Shown here: one piece after another, positions 9,015 to 17,693 of the stretch | Position numbering within the stretch: the first letter of the stretch is position 1 | Layout of the letters: every line of letters begins with the position of its first letter | Assembly (NCBI GenBank): GCA_963768085.1 | Contig: CAVYGO010000004.1 | Span: forward strand, 1 to 64,000 | Length of the DNA: 64,000 nucleotides | From: Pukyongia sp963768085 | Lineage (GTDB): Bacteria > Bacteroidota > Bacteroidia > Flavobacteriales > Flavobacteriaceae | Reading direction: 5' to 3' | Made by a program: the position numbers and the translations under genes | Notes under the pieces: model-generated | The model's input: only the letters and a program-made list of their open reading frames with translations | What the model was told of the DNA's origin: nothing | Database searches by the model: none

Positions 9015-10568
9015 CTAGAATGGTACGTCATTATCGTCATCCGGAGAGAGATCATCGTTCATACTGCTTCCAAAAGCTTCATCGGCCGAAGGAAGATGAT
9101 CTGTCTTAAAGGTATCATCGTTCGCAGCGTCATTCATTCGGGAGTGAATCTCCGTTGGGAAGTCGAAGGTTTCCATGTTTTCGAAACGACCCAGGTGGCC
9201 AATGAACTTCAACCTGATCTCATCCAGACCGCCATTACGATGTTTGGATACGATAAATTCTGCCTGACCAGCGGTAGGGGTTCTGTCCTCATCGTCCCAT
9301 TCATCAATTTTGTAGTATTCCGGACGATATATAAAAGATACAATATCCGCATCCTGTTCTATTGCTCCGGATTCACGCAAATCACTCAATAAGGGTCGTT
9401 TGCTACCTCCACGGGTTTCCACAGCCCGCGAAAGTTGCGAGAGTGCAATTACCGGTACATTTAGTTCTTTAGCCAGTGCCTTAAGGTTTCTTGAAATGGT
9501 GGAGATTTCCTGTTCCCGGTTCCCGCCTTTCAGACTTCCGCCGGCTGTCATTAATTGAAGATAATCAACTATCACCAACTGAATACCATGCTGAGATGAA
9601 AGGCGTCGCGCCTTGGCCCTGAGGTCGAAGATGGACAAAGAAGGAGTATCATCAATAAATAGCGGTGCTTTTTCCAAGCCTTTTACCTTAACATTAAGTT
9701 GTTCCCACTCATGTTTAGCCAGATTACCAGTACGAAGCTTTTCCGAACTGAGTCCTGTCTCCGAAGAGATGAGACGGGTAATAAGTTGCACCGATGACAT
9801 CTCTAGAGAGAAGAATGCAACCGGAATATTATGTTCTACGGCAATATTCCTTGCCATAGACAGTGTAAGAGCAGTTTTACCCATACCCGGACGTGCAGCA
9901 ATTATCACCAGATCACTGGGCTGCCATCCTGAAGTAAGTTTATCAACTTTTGTAAATCCTGAAGGAATTCCGGAAAGTCCTTCCCTATTAGCGATTTCTT
10001 CAATTCTTTTCTTCGCCTGGATCACCAAACTTTGCGCAGTTTCTGAGGATCGTTTTATATTTCCCTGGGTAATCTCATACAATTTTGATTCAGCGTTATC
10101 GAGTAGATCGAATACATCGGTGGTCTCGTCGTATGAGTCTTCTATGATCTCGTTCGATATCTTTATTAAGCTCCTTTGAATGAACTTTTGAAGGATGATT
10201 CGGGCATGAAATTCAATATGGGCTGAAGATGATACTTTTTGTGTTAATTGAACCAGGTAAAACTCTCCTCCCGCTGCGTCAAGCTTGGAATTCTTCTTTA
10301 ATTGGGCTGAAACGGTTAATAAGTCCACAGGTTCACTATTCTCAAAAAGTATGTGAATAGCTTCAAAGATGTGCTGATGGGACTCTTTATAGAAAACCTC
10401 GGCATTCAGGATGTCGATGACCTCATCCACACCTTTTTTGTCGATCATCATTGCGCCTAACACAACTTCCTCTAAATCAACTGCTTGCGGAGGGAGTTTA
10501 CCTTTTTCCAAAGAAATTACCTGTGAAGGCCTGGAAGGATAGGTTGAGTGAGGTTTCAGTTTTTCCAT
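9015..10568 (-). CDS. dnaB: replicative DNA helicase DnaB
   Basis: Hexameric 5'-3' helicase that unwinds DNA at the replication fork. 517 aa. The N-terminal DnaB domain is at about 25-130 (PPQAVDLEEVVLGAMMIDKKGVDEV), a linker follows, and the RecA-like motor has Walker A in AARPGMGKTALT (about 225-235) and Walker B in LVIVDYLQLM. The conserved QLSRAVE and RESGAIEQDAD motifs are present and there is no intein. The C-terminal tail is acidic (DDLSPDDDNDVPF). It is separated from upstream accA by a terminator. Confidence 0.96.
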   Translation of the reverse strand: MEKLKPHSTYPSRPSQVISLEKGKLPPQAVDLEEVVLGAMMIDKKGVDEVIDILNAEVFYKESHQHIFEAIHILFENSEPVDLLTVSAQLKKNSKLDAAGGEFYLVQLTQKVSSSAHIEFHARIILQKFIQRSLIKISNEIIEDSYDETTDVFDLLDNAESKLYEITQGNIKRSSETAQSLVIQAKKRIEEIANREGLSGIPSGFTKVDKLTSGWQPSDLVIIAARPGMGKTALTLSMARNIAVEHNIPVAFFSLEMSSVQLITRLISSETGLSSEKLRTGNLAKHEWEQLNVKVKGLEKAPLFIDDTPSLSIFDLRAKARRLSSQHGIQLVIVDYLQLMTAGGSLKGGNREQEISTISRNLKALAKELNVPVIALSQLSRAVETRGGSKRPLLSDLRESGAIEQDADIVSFIYRPEYYKIDEWDDEDRTPTAGQAEFIVSKHRNGGLDEIRLKFIGHLGRFENMETFDFPTEIHSRMNDAANDDTFKTDHLPSADEAFGSSMNDDLSPDDDNDVPF

Positions 10569-10679
10569 TGAGCGAATGTAAATAAAATGTTAAGACGACT
10601 GGTCTTTTTCCAACTTTGTATATTCACCGGTCATTAACAATTGAACTGTTAATAACTCAATTTTATTGTTAATAAGTTA

Positions 10680-10711
10680 CAAAAAAATCCGAAGCAAAAA
10701 CTTCGGATTTT
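10680..10711 (-). terminator. terminator downstream of accA
   Basis: AAAATCCGAAG (10684-10694) pairs perfectly with CTTCGGATTTT (10701-10711) around a 6-nt loop. On the reverse strand the T-rich side follows the hairpin, so it terminates accA before dnaB. Confidence 0.85.
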
Positions 10712-10734
10712 CGAATCAGTTGCTATTGCTGAAT

Positions 10735-11688
10735 TTAGCCTTTGAAGACTCCCATTTCGGAATATTTTTCCATGCGTTGTTCGACTAATTCTTTTGGGGA
10801 TAAATTCTCTAATACCTTGTAAGCCTTTTCAATCGCATTGGCTACGATTAGATATGTTTTTTCTTTATTGCTATGTGCTCCTCCAAGTGGTTCTTTTACA
10901 ATCTGATCGATCAGTTTTAATTTCTTCATATCCGTGGCTGTTAGCTTAAGTGCCTCGGCTGCTTGTTCCTTAAATTCCCAACTTCTCCATAGTATGGACG
11001 AACAACTTTCGGGTGATATTACGGAGTACCAGGTATTCTCCAGCATAAGAACTTTATCTCCTACTCCTATTCCTAAGGCACCTCCACTGGCTCCTTCACC
11101 TATGATGACCACAATTATGGGAACTTCCAGGCGGGTCATCTCCAGGATATTGCGGGCGATAGCTTCACCTTGGCCTCGCTCTTCAGCCTCCAGTCCGGGA
11201 TAAGCACCCGGGGTGTCTATAAGAGTTACAACGGGGATCCCGAATTTCTCGGCAGATTTCATCAGGCGCAATGCCTTACGGTAACCTTCAGGATTTGCCA
11301 TACCGAAGTTCCTGAATTGGCGGGTCTTGGTATTATACCCCTTTTGCTGTCCAATAAACATATAACTCTGGTTCCCTATTTTCCCCAATCCGCCAATCAT
11401 GGCTTTATCATCCTTGAAGTTGCGATCTCCATGTAGTTCCAAAAAAGAATCCCCACATATGGCATTAATATAATCCAAGGTATAGGGACGATTCGGGTGA
11501 CGAGAAAGCTGGACACGTTGCCAGGGAGTTAAATTTTTGTATATCTCCTTTTTGGTCTCTTCCAGTTTAATTTCAATTTGTTTGCAGGTATTGCTTACGT
11601 CGACATCACTATCCTCTCCAATCTTGCAAGCTTTTTCATACTGCTCCTGAAGCTCCTTAATAGGTAATTCAAATTCAAGATATTCCAT
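10735..11688 (-). CDS. accA: acetyl-CoA carboxylase carboxyltransferase subunit alpha
   Basis: Cytoplasmic subunit that, with AccD, transfers CO2 from carboxybiotin to acetyl-CoA, the committed step of fatty-acid synthesis. 317 aa, full length. It contains the N-terminal helical region (LEFELPIKELQEQYEKA), LHGDRNFKDDKAMIGGLGKI, the GFGMANPEGYRKALR-like block and the oxyanion-type glycine motif IGEGASGGALGIGVGD. The start ATG gives the usual N-terminus MEYLEFELPIKEL. It lies 52 bp after an EamA gene on the same strand. Confidence 0.96.
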   Translation of the reverse strand: MEYLEFELPIKELQEQYEKACKIGEDSDVDVSNTCKQIEIKLEETKKEIYKNLTPWQRVQLSRHPNRPYTLDYINAICGDSFLELHGDRNFKDDKAMIGGLGKIGNQSYMFIGQQKGYNTKTRQFRNFGMANPEGYRKALRLMKSAEKFGIPVVTLIDTPGAYPGLEAEERGQGEAIARNILEMTRLEVPIIVVIIGEGASGGALGIGVGDKVLMLENTWYSVISPESCSSILWRSWEFKEQAAEALKLTATDMKKLKLIDQIVKEPLGGAHSNKEKTYLIVANAIEKAYKVLENLSPKELVEQRMEKYSEMGVFKG

Positions 11689-11740
11689 AGTGTATCGCTA
11701 CTGAATTATTGGCTTAGCCTACAAAGATAAAACTTTGTAC

Positions 11741-12643
11741 TTAGTTTGACTCCTCTGGTTGCTTTTTTATTGCTCTCCTTGTTTTAACTACTCCATTGAT
11801 TATTACCGTTACCAGAATGATGAGGGCCCCGTAGTAGAATTGCGGACTCATATTCTCGGAATCACCCAGTATAAGTAAGGCTAAAATGATTCCGTATACC
11901 GGTTCAAGATTTATGGTCAGCATCACTGTGTAAGGGCTAAGCCACTTCATGATATGGATGGAAGCAATAAAGGCATAAGCGGTACATACGGAAGCCAGGA
12001 TAAGCAGATAGATCCAATCATTCTTACTTATCTGAAAGAACTCTGAGTTAAAATCTCCATTGAACGCAAGGTACACCGTGATGCATAACATTCCGAAGAG
12101 TAATTCGTAGAACGATATAACCGATGCCCGATGGCGTTTGGCCATTTTTCCATTGATTACCGAGAATACGGACCCGAGGAATGAAGAACACAGCGCCAGA
12201 ATTATACCCATTAGATAACCTGTTTCAAACTGAAAGATTATATAAAGACCTACTACAACCAACAGCCCGAACAGAACTTCATAACCAATGATCCTGCGTC
12301 TGTAATAAAGTGGCTCCAGGAAAGAAGTAAAGAATGCCCCGGTAGACATCACTGCGAGCGTAACGGACACGTTAGAAACTTTTATCGCCCCGAAGAAGGC
12401 AAGCCAATGTAATGCGATGAGCAATCCCGCAATAAAAAATCCTCCAATGGCGCGTCGTGAATATTTCAGATTGATCTTTCTGAATTTCAGAAATATTAAA
12501 ATGAAGCCTGTGGCCATCAGCATTCTGTACCATACAAGCGGTATGGCGTCAATAGAAATAAGTGCACCCAAGACGGCTGTAAAGCCCCAGATGAAAACGA
12601 TAACATGTAAATGCAGGTAATTAAAAAGCCTAGCGTTTTGCAT
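11741..12643 (-). CDS. EamA/DMT-superfamily exporter
   Basis: Inner-membrane protein of 300 aa with about ten hydrophobic helices in two EamA repeats (roughly 8-140 and 148-285), the fold of the drug/metabolite transporter superfamily. The N-terminal motif HVIVFIWGFTAVLGALIS and the second-repeat GSVFSVINGKMAKRH are typical. The substrate cannot be inferred. Its start overlaps the 3' end of the LptF/G-like permease by 14 bp, so the two are translationally coupled. Confidence 0.88.
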   Translation of the reverse strand: MQNARLFNYLHLHVIVFIWGFTAVLGALISIDAIPLVWYRMLMATGFILIFLKFRKINLKYSRRAIGGFFIAGLLIALHWLAFFGAIKVSNVSVTLAVMSTGAFFTSFLEPLYYRRRIIGYEVLFGLLVVVGLYIIFQFETGYLMGIILALCSSFLGSVFSVINGKMAKRHRASVISFYELLFGMLCITVYLAFNGDFNSEFFQISKNDWIYLLILASVCTAYAFIASIHIMKWLSPYTVMLTINLEPVYGIILALLILGDSENMSPQFYYGALIILVTVIINGVVKTRRAIKKQPEESN

Positions 12644-13709
12644 TCCGTAATAGATATATGGCTAAAATACCAAATACAATATTAGGGAACCAGGTCGCAA
12701 GGAAAGGTGAGAACGTACTTTGTTGCGCCATAGTCCCGAATATCTTGTCAAAAAATATATAAACCATACCGATAGCGATCCCTATGGCCAGATTAACACC
12801 CATCCCTCCTCGTCGCTTCATGGAAGAGACTGCTACTGCAATAATAGTTAGTATATAGGCCGAAACAGGAAGACTCCATCTTTTATAGCGCACAACCTCG
12901 TAGCGATTAATATAGGAGGAGCCTCGCTCTTTTTCTCTTGCGATAAATTTATTTAGCTCCGGGTAATTAAGTGTCTCGGCTATGTATTCAACCGGGGTGA
13001 GGTCTTCCAGTTCGAAAGTGAAGGTCGTATCTACTTTCGCACGTTTTTCGAGTATATCTTCATTTTCCCCAATAGTCCTCTTTTTGTAATTGAACATACT
13101 ATAGGTACTGTCCTTTTCATTAAACTTAATCCTGCTGGCCGAGATCTTAAAGGTCATCTTATTTCCTTCAATATGCTCCAGGGTAAAATTATTTCCGGAT
13201 TTTTCCTTAACATTAAAGTAGCTTACATAGATATAATCGTTGTCATTTATCTGCCTGTATACATTAGTCTGGTTCCTGTCGCGTTTACCTTTTTTCAGAT
13301 AATTATAGGTAAATTCATTAAAGCCTTTACTGGCCATTGGAGCCAGGTACATTCCAAGGATCAATGCTCCTATGCATACAATAGTTGCACCTATGATATA
13401 GGGTCTTAAAAAGCGGTAATATGACACACCACTGCTAAGAAATGCGATTACTTCGGTGTTATTGGCCAATTTCGATGTAAACCAGATCACGGAGAGGAAC
13501 AGAAATAGTGGAAACAACAGATTAGCAAAATAAACCGTGAAATCCAGGTAATAAATGGCTACGGCCATAAAAGGAGCTTCATTAGCCAGGATCTTATCGA
13601 TCTTTTCTGCAAGGTTCACAGTGATTCCAATAGGAATGAATAACAATAACATGAGAATGAACGTTCCCAGATATTTTCGCAATATGTACCTGTCTAGTAT
13701 GCTTAGCAT
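12630..13709 (-). CDS. LptF/LptG (YjgP/YjgQ) family lipopolysaccharide export permease
   Basis: Inner-membrane permease of the LptBFG transporter that extracts LPS for delivery to the outer membrane. 359 aa. Three hydrophobic segments near the N-terminus (first at ~12-35) are followed by a periplasmic beta-jellyroll region (~130-265) and three more C-terminal helices (~278-355). The YILRKYLGTFILMLLLFIPI start is characteristic. The gene overlaps tgt by one base and is adjacent to it as in many Bacteroidota. Whether it plays the LptF or the LptG role cannot be settled here. Confidence 0.9.
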   Translation of the reverse strand: MLSILDRYILRKYLGTFILMLLLFIPIGITVNLAEKIDKILANEAPFMAVAIYYLDFTVYFANLLFPLFLFLSVIWFTSKLANNTEVIAFLSSGVSYYRFLRPYIIGATIVCIGALILGMYLAPMASKGFNEFTYNYLKKGKRDRNQTNVYRQINDNDYIYVSYFNVKEKSGNNFTLEHIEGNKMTFKISASRIKFNEKDSTYSMFNYKKRTIGENEDILEKRAKVDTTFTFELEDLTPVEYIAETLNYPELNKFIAREKERGSSYINRYEVVRYKRWSLPVSAYILTIIAVAVSSMKRRGGMGVNLAIGIAIGMVYIFFDKIFGTMAQQSTFSPFLATWFPNIVFGILAIYLLRNAKR

Positions 13710-14839
13710 TACAAGCGCTTATCCATTTGTTTTACCATCATGTCCTTCCAGCTTCTGAAGTCCCCGGCTAAGATATGTTTTCTCGCCTCACGAACCAACC
13801 ACATATAAAAGCCCAGATTATGAATAGTGGCAATCTGTCTGCCCAGCATTTCATTCACGGTGAACAGATGCCGCAGATATGCCTTGCTATATGCGTTATC
13901 TACCCAGGTTATATGCATCGGATCAATGGCTGAAAAATCGTCTTCCCATTTCTTGTTCTTAATATTTATGGTCCCATGCGCCGTAAAGAGCATACCATTT
14001 CGTCCGTTACGCGTGGGCATTACACAATCGAACATGTCGATTCCTAACGCAATATTTTCCAGAATATTTATCGGCGTTCCCACTCCCATTAAATAACGAG
14101 GTTTGTCCTCTGGAAGTATCTCGGTGACCACAGCTGTCATCTCATACATTTCTTCGGCCGGTTCCCCGACCGAAAGTCCCCCGATCGCGTTACCTGGTGC
14201 ATCCACGTTAGCAATGTATTCGGCGGACTGTTTTCTAAGATCTTTGTAAGTACTTCCCTGAACTATGGGGAAAAATGCCTGTTCGAAATCGTACTTTAAC
14301 GGGGTTTTTTCTAAATGATTCATACACCGATCCAACCAGCGGTGCGTCATGTGCATTGACCGCCTGGCATAATCGTAATCGCAGGGATAGGGTGTACATT
14401 CATCGAATGCCATAATGATATCAGCGCCTATAGCGCGTTGTATCTCCATAACATTCTCTGGGGTAAAGACATGAAAGCTGCCATCGATATGCGATTTGAA
14501 TTTAACACCTTCTTCCTTTATTTTCCTGTTGGCAGAAAGCGAATAGACCTGGTAACCTCCGCTGTCGGTCAAGATGTTCCTGTCCCAGTTCATGAATTTA
14601 TGTAATCCTCCTGCTTTTTCAAGTATATGGGTTTGCGGACGAAGATATAAATGATACGTATTGCCAAGAATGATATCGGGATTGATGTCTTCTGTAAGCT
14701 CCCTCTGATGCACTCCCTTTACCGTTCCTACAGTTCCTACCGGCATGAAAATAGGAGTTTGAATGTCACCATGTCCTACCGTGATCGTACCGGCCCTGGC
14801 TGCTGAATTATCATCCTTTCCTTCAAGTTTGAAGCGCAT
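13709..14839 (-). CDS. tgt: queuine/preQ1 tRNA-guanine transglycosylase, zinc site lost
   Basis: Exchanges G34 of GUN-anticodon tRNAs for preQ1 on the way to queuosine. 376 aa, normal length. Catalytic and substrate motifs are present: LTDSGGYQVYSL, MAFDECTPYP, GGLSVGEP, RYLMGVGTP and MFDCVMPTRNGRNG. The canonical zinc site (CxCxxC plus a downstream His) is missing: the equivalent stretch reads DPMHITWVDNAYSKAYLRH, with only the distal IHNL histidine retained. All other core motifs argue for an active enzyme. It is transcribed toward the LptF/G gene with a 1-bp overlap. Confidence 0.95.
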   Translation of the reverse strand: MRFKLEGKDDNSAARAGTITVGHGDIQTPIFMPVGTVGTVKGVHQRELTEDINPDIILGNTYHLYLRPQTHILEKAGGLHKFMNWDRNILTDSGGYQVYSLSANRKIKEEGVKFKSHIDGSFHVFTPENVMEIQRAIGADIIMAFDECTPYPCDYDYARRSMHMTHRWLDRCMNHLEKTPLKYDFEQAFFPIVQGSTYKDLRKQSAEYIANVDAPGNAIGGLSVGEPAEEMYEMTAVVTEILPEDKPRYLMGVGTPINILENIALGIDMFDCVMPTRNGRNGMLFTAHGTINIKNKKWEDDFSAIDPMHITWVDNAYSKAYLRHLFTVNEMLGRQIATIHNLGFYMWLVREARKHILAGDFRSWKDMMVKQMDKRL

Positions 14840-15000
14840 AATCTGGGTTTACATAGCTCACGCCATTTATAGGCTGTAAAGATATAATGATTTATGGGTT
14901 TATCATCCCAATTTATTGTTAGAACAAACGCTTTTATATAGATGTTATAATTATGTTAACTAAAACTACTAAATCGTTAATAACTGCCCTATGTTGCTCT

Positions 15001-15030
15001 TTGTTCCACTTTCAGAATACGTTACTTTTG
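15001..15030 (+). promoter_or_regulatory. promoter of the split transketolase operon
   Basis: TTG (15001-15003), exactly 19 nt, TACTTTTG (15023-15030). Transcription would start near 15037, downstream of a possible in-frame ATG at 14991, which supports the ATG at 15051 as the translation start. Confidence 0.8.
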
Positions 15031-15050
15031 ACACTGAAAAAATAAAAACT

Positions 15051-15896
15051 ATGCCGGATATCTCTTATCTCAATGATTTAGTAATTCAAGTTCGCAGGGA
15101 CATTTTAAGACAGGTTCATAAAGTAAATTCAGGACATCCCGGAGGCTCACTTGGATGTACAGAATTCTTCGTAGCACTATTCCAGGAAATCATGGACCGC
15201 AAAGAAGAATTCGATATGGATGGAAAAGAAGAGGATATATTTTTTCTTTCCAACGGACACATATCGCCTGTGTTTTACAGTGTTTTAGCGCGCTCCGGTT
15301 ATTTTCCGGTGGAAGAACTTAATACCTTCAGACTTATTAATACGCGATTACAGGGTCATCCCACAACACATGAAGGACTTCCGGGGATACGTGTGGCATC
15401 AGGGTCTCTGGGGCAAGGTATATCTGTTTCTATTGGCGCTGCAGAAACTAAGAAACTCAACAGTGATGCACACCTGGTGTATACTTTATGTGGCGACGGA
15501 GAACTTCAGGAAGGTCAGAATTGGGAGGCAATTATGTATGCAGCAGCAAATGAAATTGATAACCTGGTTGTGACGGTTGATTATAACGGACAGCAGATCG
15601 ATGGCAGTACAGATAACGTACTCCCAATGGGTAACCTTAAAGCTAAATTTGATGCCTTTGGATGGGACGTGCTTGAAATTGCCAACGGCAACGACCTTTC
15701 TCAACTACTGGAAGGAATGCACACTGCCAAAAAAATGACAGGACAGGGCAAACCTGTATGTGTTTTAATGACAACTGTAATGGGCAATGGCGTAGACTTC
15801 ATGATGCATACGCATGACTGGCATGGGAAAGCACCTAATGACGAACAATTGCAAACTGCATTGGCTCAGAATCCGGAAACCTTAGGCGATTATTAG
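15051..15896 (+). CDS. transketolase, N-terminal subunit
   Basis: Thiamine-diphosphate-binding half of a two-gene transketolase of the non-oxidative pentose phosphate pathway. 281 aa from ATG 15051. Motifs seen: VNSGHPGGSLG, the STSEEG-like LQGHPTTHEG region, SGSLGQGISVSIGAA and the ThDP GDG motif in LCGDGELQEGQNWEA. The upstream ATG at 14991 is rejected because a consensus promoter lies across it. The C-terminal half is encoded 705 bp downstream, after an intervening exported-protein gene. Confidence 0.94.
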   Translation: MPDISYLNDLVIQVRRDILRQVHKVNSGHPGGSLGCTEFFVALFQEIMDRKEEFDMDGKEEDIFFLSNGHISPVFYSVLARSGYFPVEELNTFRLINTRLQGHPTTHEGLPGIRVASGSLGQGISVSIGAAETKKLNSDAHLVYTLCGDGELQEGQNWEAIMYAAANEIDNLVVTVDYNGQQIDGSTDNVLPMGNLKAKFDAFGWDVLEIANGNDLSQLLEGMHTAKKMTGQGKPVCVLMTTVMGNGVDFMMHTHDWHGKAPNDEQLQTALAQNPETLGDY

Positions 15897-15897
15897 G

Positions 15898-16605
15898 ATG
15901 AAAAGAGCATTATTTCTTATTGTATTTGTAAGTGTCAACTTTTCAGGCATAGGTCAGGAACTATCCATATCGATGGATTATAATGTAGTCTATAGAATTC
16001 CCTCTCCTGCAAAAGGTACCGTGGATACAGTAGGGATCAGTTTCGATAAAATGGGTAAATACCTGTATTCAGATAATGCAATGCTGGGAAAAGATTTCGG
16101 GAGATCCGTATTCGAAAATCCAAATCTTGACCTCACAACAGCCAGCTCGAATTTCATCGTGGATACCGAAAAAATGGAAGTGTACTTTCATTTTAGTTTA
16201 GATGAAAATATGATGTTCTTTAAAATGAATCTGGAAACCTTGTTACCCATTGAAGCTGACCCCTTTGAAGGTGATTTGGAAATCATAACTGAAAAAACAA
16301 AAGACCGCATAGAGATCGGTGGTAAACGCTACCCCTCCTATTTGTTATATCCGAGTTCCGAACCTGATGAACCACTAACCCTGGTGATCGACCCATCGAG
16401 ACCGGTTAATAACTATAATGTAATTAATGAATTCATCCAATTGATGCTTAGGAAGACGAACAGTAAGGGGAGTATGAGCCTAAATATCCCGGATGGACTG
16501 ATTCTCGGAATCTATACGAAGAGCGGAACCCTTATGGAAGCAATTACCGTAGAAGACATATCAACCCAAATAAATATTTCAAATCGATTCAAAATAGACG
16601 AATGA
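15898..16605 (+). CDS. exported protein of unknown function between the transketolase halves
   Basis: 235 aa with a signal peptide (MKRALFLIVFVSVNFSGIGQ, cleavage near residue 20). No catalytic motif is recognised. The sequence is rich in beta-strand-like segments (YNVVYRIPSPAKGT, VYFHFSLDENMMFFKMNL) and resembles the many flavobacterial periplasmic GLPGLI-like proteins only in general character. It starts 1 bp after the first transketolase stop and overlaps the second transketolase start by 4 bp (ATGA), so it is a true member of the operon. Function unknown. Confidence 0.75.
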   Translation: MKRALFLIVFVSVNFSGIGQELSISMDYNVVYRIPSPAKGTVDTVGISFDKMGKYLYSDNAMLGKDFGRSVFENPNLDLTTASSNFIVDTEKMEVYFHFSLDENMMFFKMNLETLLPIEADPFEGDLEIITEKTKDRIEIGGKRYPSYLLYPSSEPDEPLTLVIDPSRPVNNYNVINEFIQLMLRKTNSKGSMSLNIPDGLILGIYTKSGTLMEAITVEDISTQINISNRFKIDE

Positions 16606-17555
16606 AAAAATATACTGATAGTGGCAAAAAAGATACCCGTTCCGGTTTTGGTGCCGGACTTACAGAACTAGGCAAAACGAATAAGGATGTGGTTGCCCTT
16701 TGTGCCGATCTAACCGGATCATTAAAAATGGACGAATTCAAAGCAAACCATCCCGAACGCTTTTTCCAGGTTGGGATCGCAGAAGCTAACATGATGGGTA
16801 TTGCTGCAGGAATGACCATTGGTGGTAAAATTCCGTTCACAGGAACTTTCGCTAATTTTTCCACTGGAAGAGTTTACGACCAAATTCGCCAGAGTATCGC
16901 CTATAGCCATAAGAATGTGAAGATCTGCGCTTCTCATGCAGGTTTAACCCTGGGTGAAGATGGTGCAACCCACCAGATCCTCGAGGATATTGGATTAATG
17001 AAAATGTTACCCGGCATGACGGTTATAAACACCTGTGATTACAATCAGACCAAGGCTGCCACCATTTCAATCGCTGATCATCAAGGACCTGTATATCTGC
17101 GTTTTGGCCGTCCAAAAGTCGCAAATTTCACCCCTGAGGATCAGGTTTTCAAGATCGGCAAAGCAATACAACTGCAGGAAGGAAAAGATGTGACTATCGT
17201 GGCTACGGGTCACCTCGTATGGGAAGCACTTTTAGCTGCCGAATCATTGAGCGAACTAGGTATTTCTGCTGATGTGATAAACATACACACGATCAAACCA
17301 CTGGACGAAGAAGCTATCTTAGAAAGTATCTCGAAAACAGGTTGTATAGTTACAGCCGAAGAACACAATTATTACGGTGGATTAGGAGAAAGTGTGGCCA
17401 GGGTTTTGGCTGAAAATAAGCCAACGGCACAGGAATTTGTCGCGACCCAGGATACCTTTGGTGAATCCGGAACTCCAGCCCAGCTTATGGATAAATATGG
17501 TTTGAATGCTGAAGCCATTGTAAAGGCTGCTAAGAAAGTAATAGCACGAAAATAG
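16602..17555 (+). CDS. transketolase, C-terminal subunit
   Basis: Pyrimidine-binding and C-terminal domains of transketolase, 317 aa. The catalytic glutamate region QVGIAEANMMGIAAGM and the PFTGTFANFSTGRVYDQIRQ, HAGLTLGEDGATHQ and YLRFGRPK motifs are all present. The C-terminal transketolase domain contains VATGHLVWEALLAAE and TAEEHNYYGGLGESVA. It joins the N-terminal subunit to form one active enzyme. Its ATG overlaps the stop of the preceding exported-protein gene. Confidence 0.95.
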   Translation: MKKYTDSGKKDTRSGFGAGLTELGKTNKDVVALCADLTGSLKMDEFKANHPERFFQVGIAEANMMGIAAGMTIGGKIPFTGTFANFSTGRVYDQIRQSIAYSHKNVKICASHAGLTLGEDGATHQILEDIGLMKMLPGMTVINTCDYNQTKAATISIADHQGPVYLRFGRPKVANFTPEDQVFKIGKAIQLQEGKDVTIVATGHLVWEALLAAESLSELGISADVINIHTIKPLDEEAILESISKTGCIVTAEEHNYYGGLGESVARVLAENKPTAQEFVATQDTFGESGTPAQLMDKYGLNAEAIVKAAKKVIARK

Positions 17556-17636
17556 ATCTTTTTGTGCGCTACCCGGCCAAGCGATTTAGCAACGATTTTT
17601 CGTTTTAAGAACGCTAATTGAAGTAGGAAATCAAAT

Positions 17637-17680
17637 AAAAAAAGCCCCGCATAAAATTTTTGCGAGGCTTTTTAATTTTT
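17637..17680. terminator. bidirectional terminator
   Basis: GCCCCGCA (17644-17651) pairs with TGCGAGGC (17661-17668) with one mismatch. An A-rich run precedes it and a T-rich run follows it. It serves the transketolase operon and the convergent FKBP lipoprotein gene. Confidence 0.8.
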
Positions 17681-17693
17681 GTTTCGTTACGTT

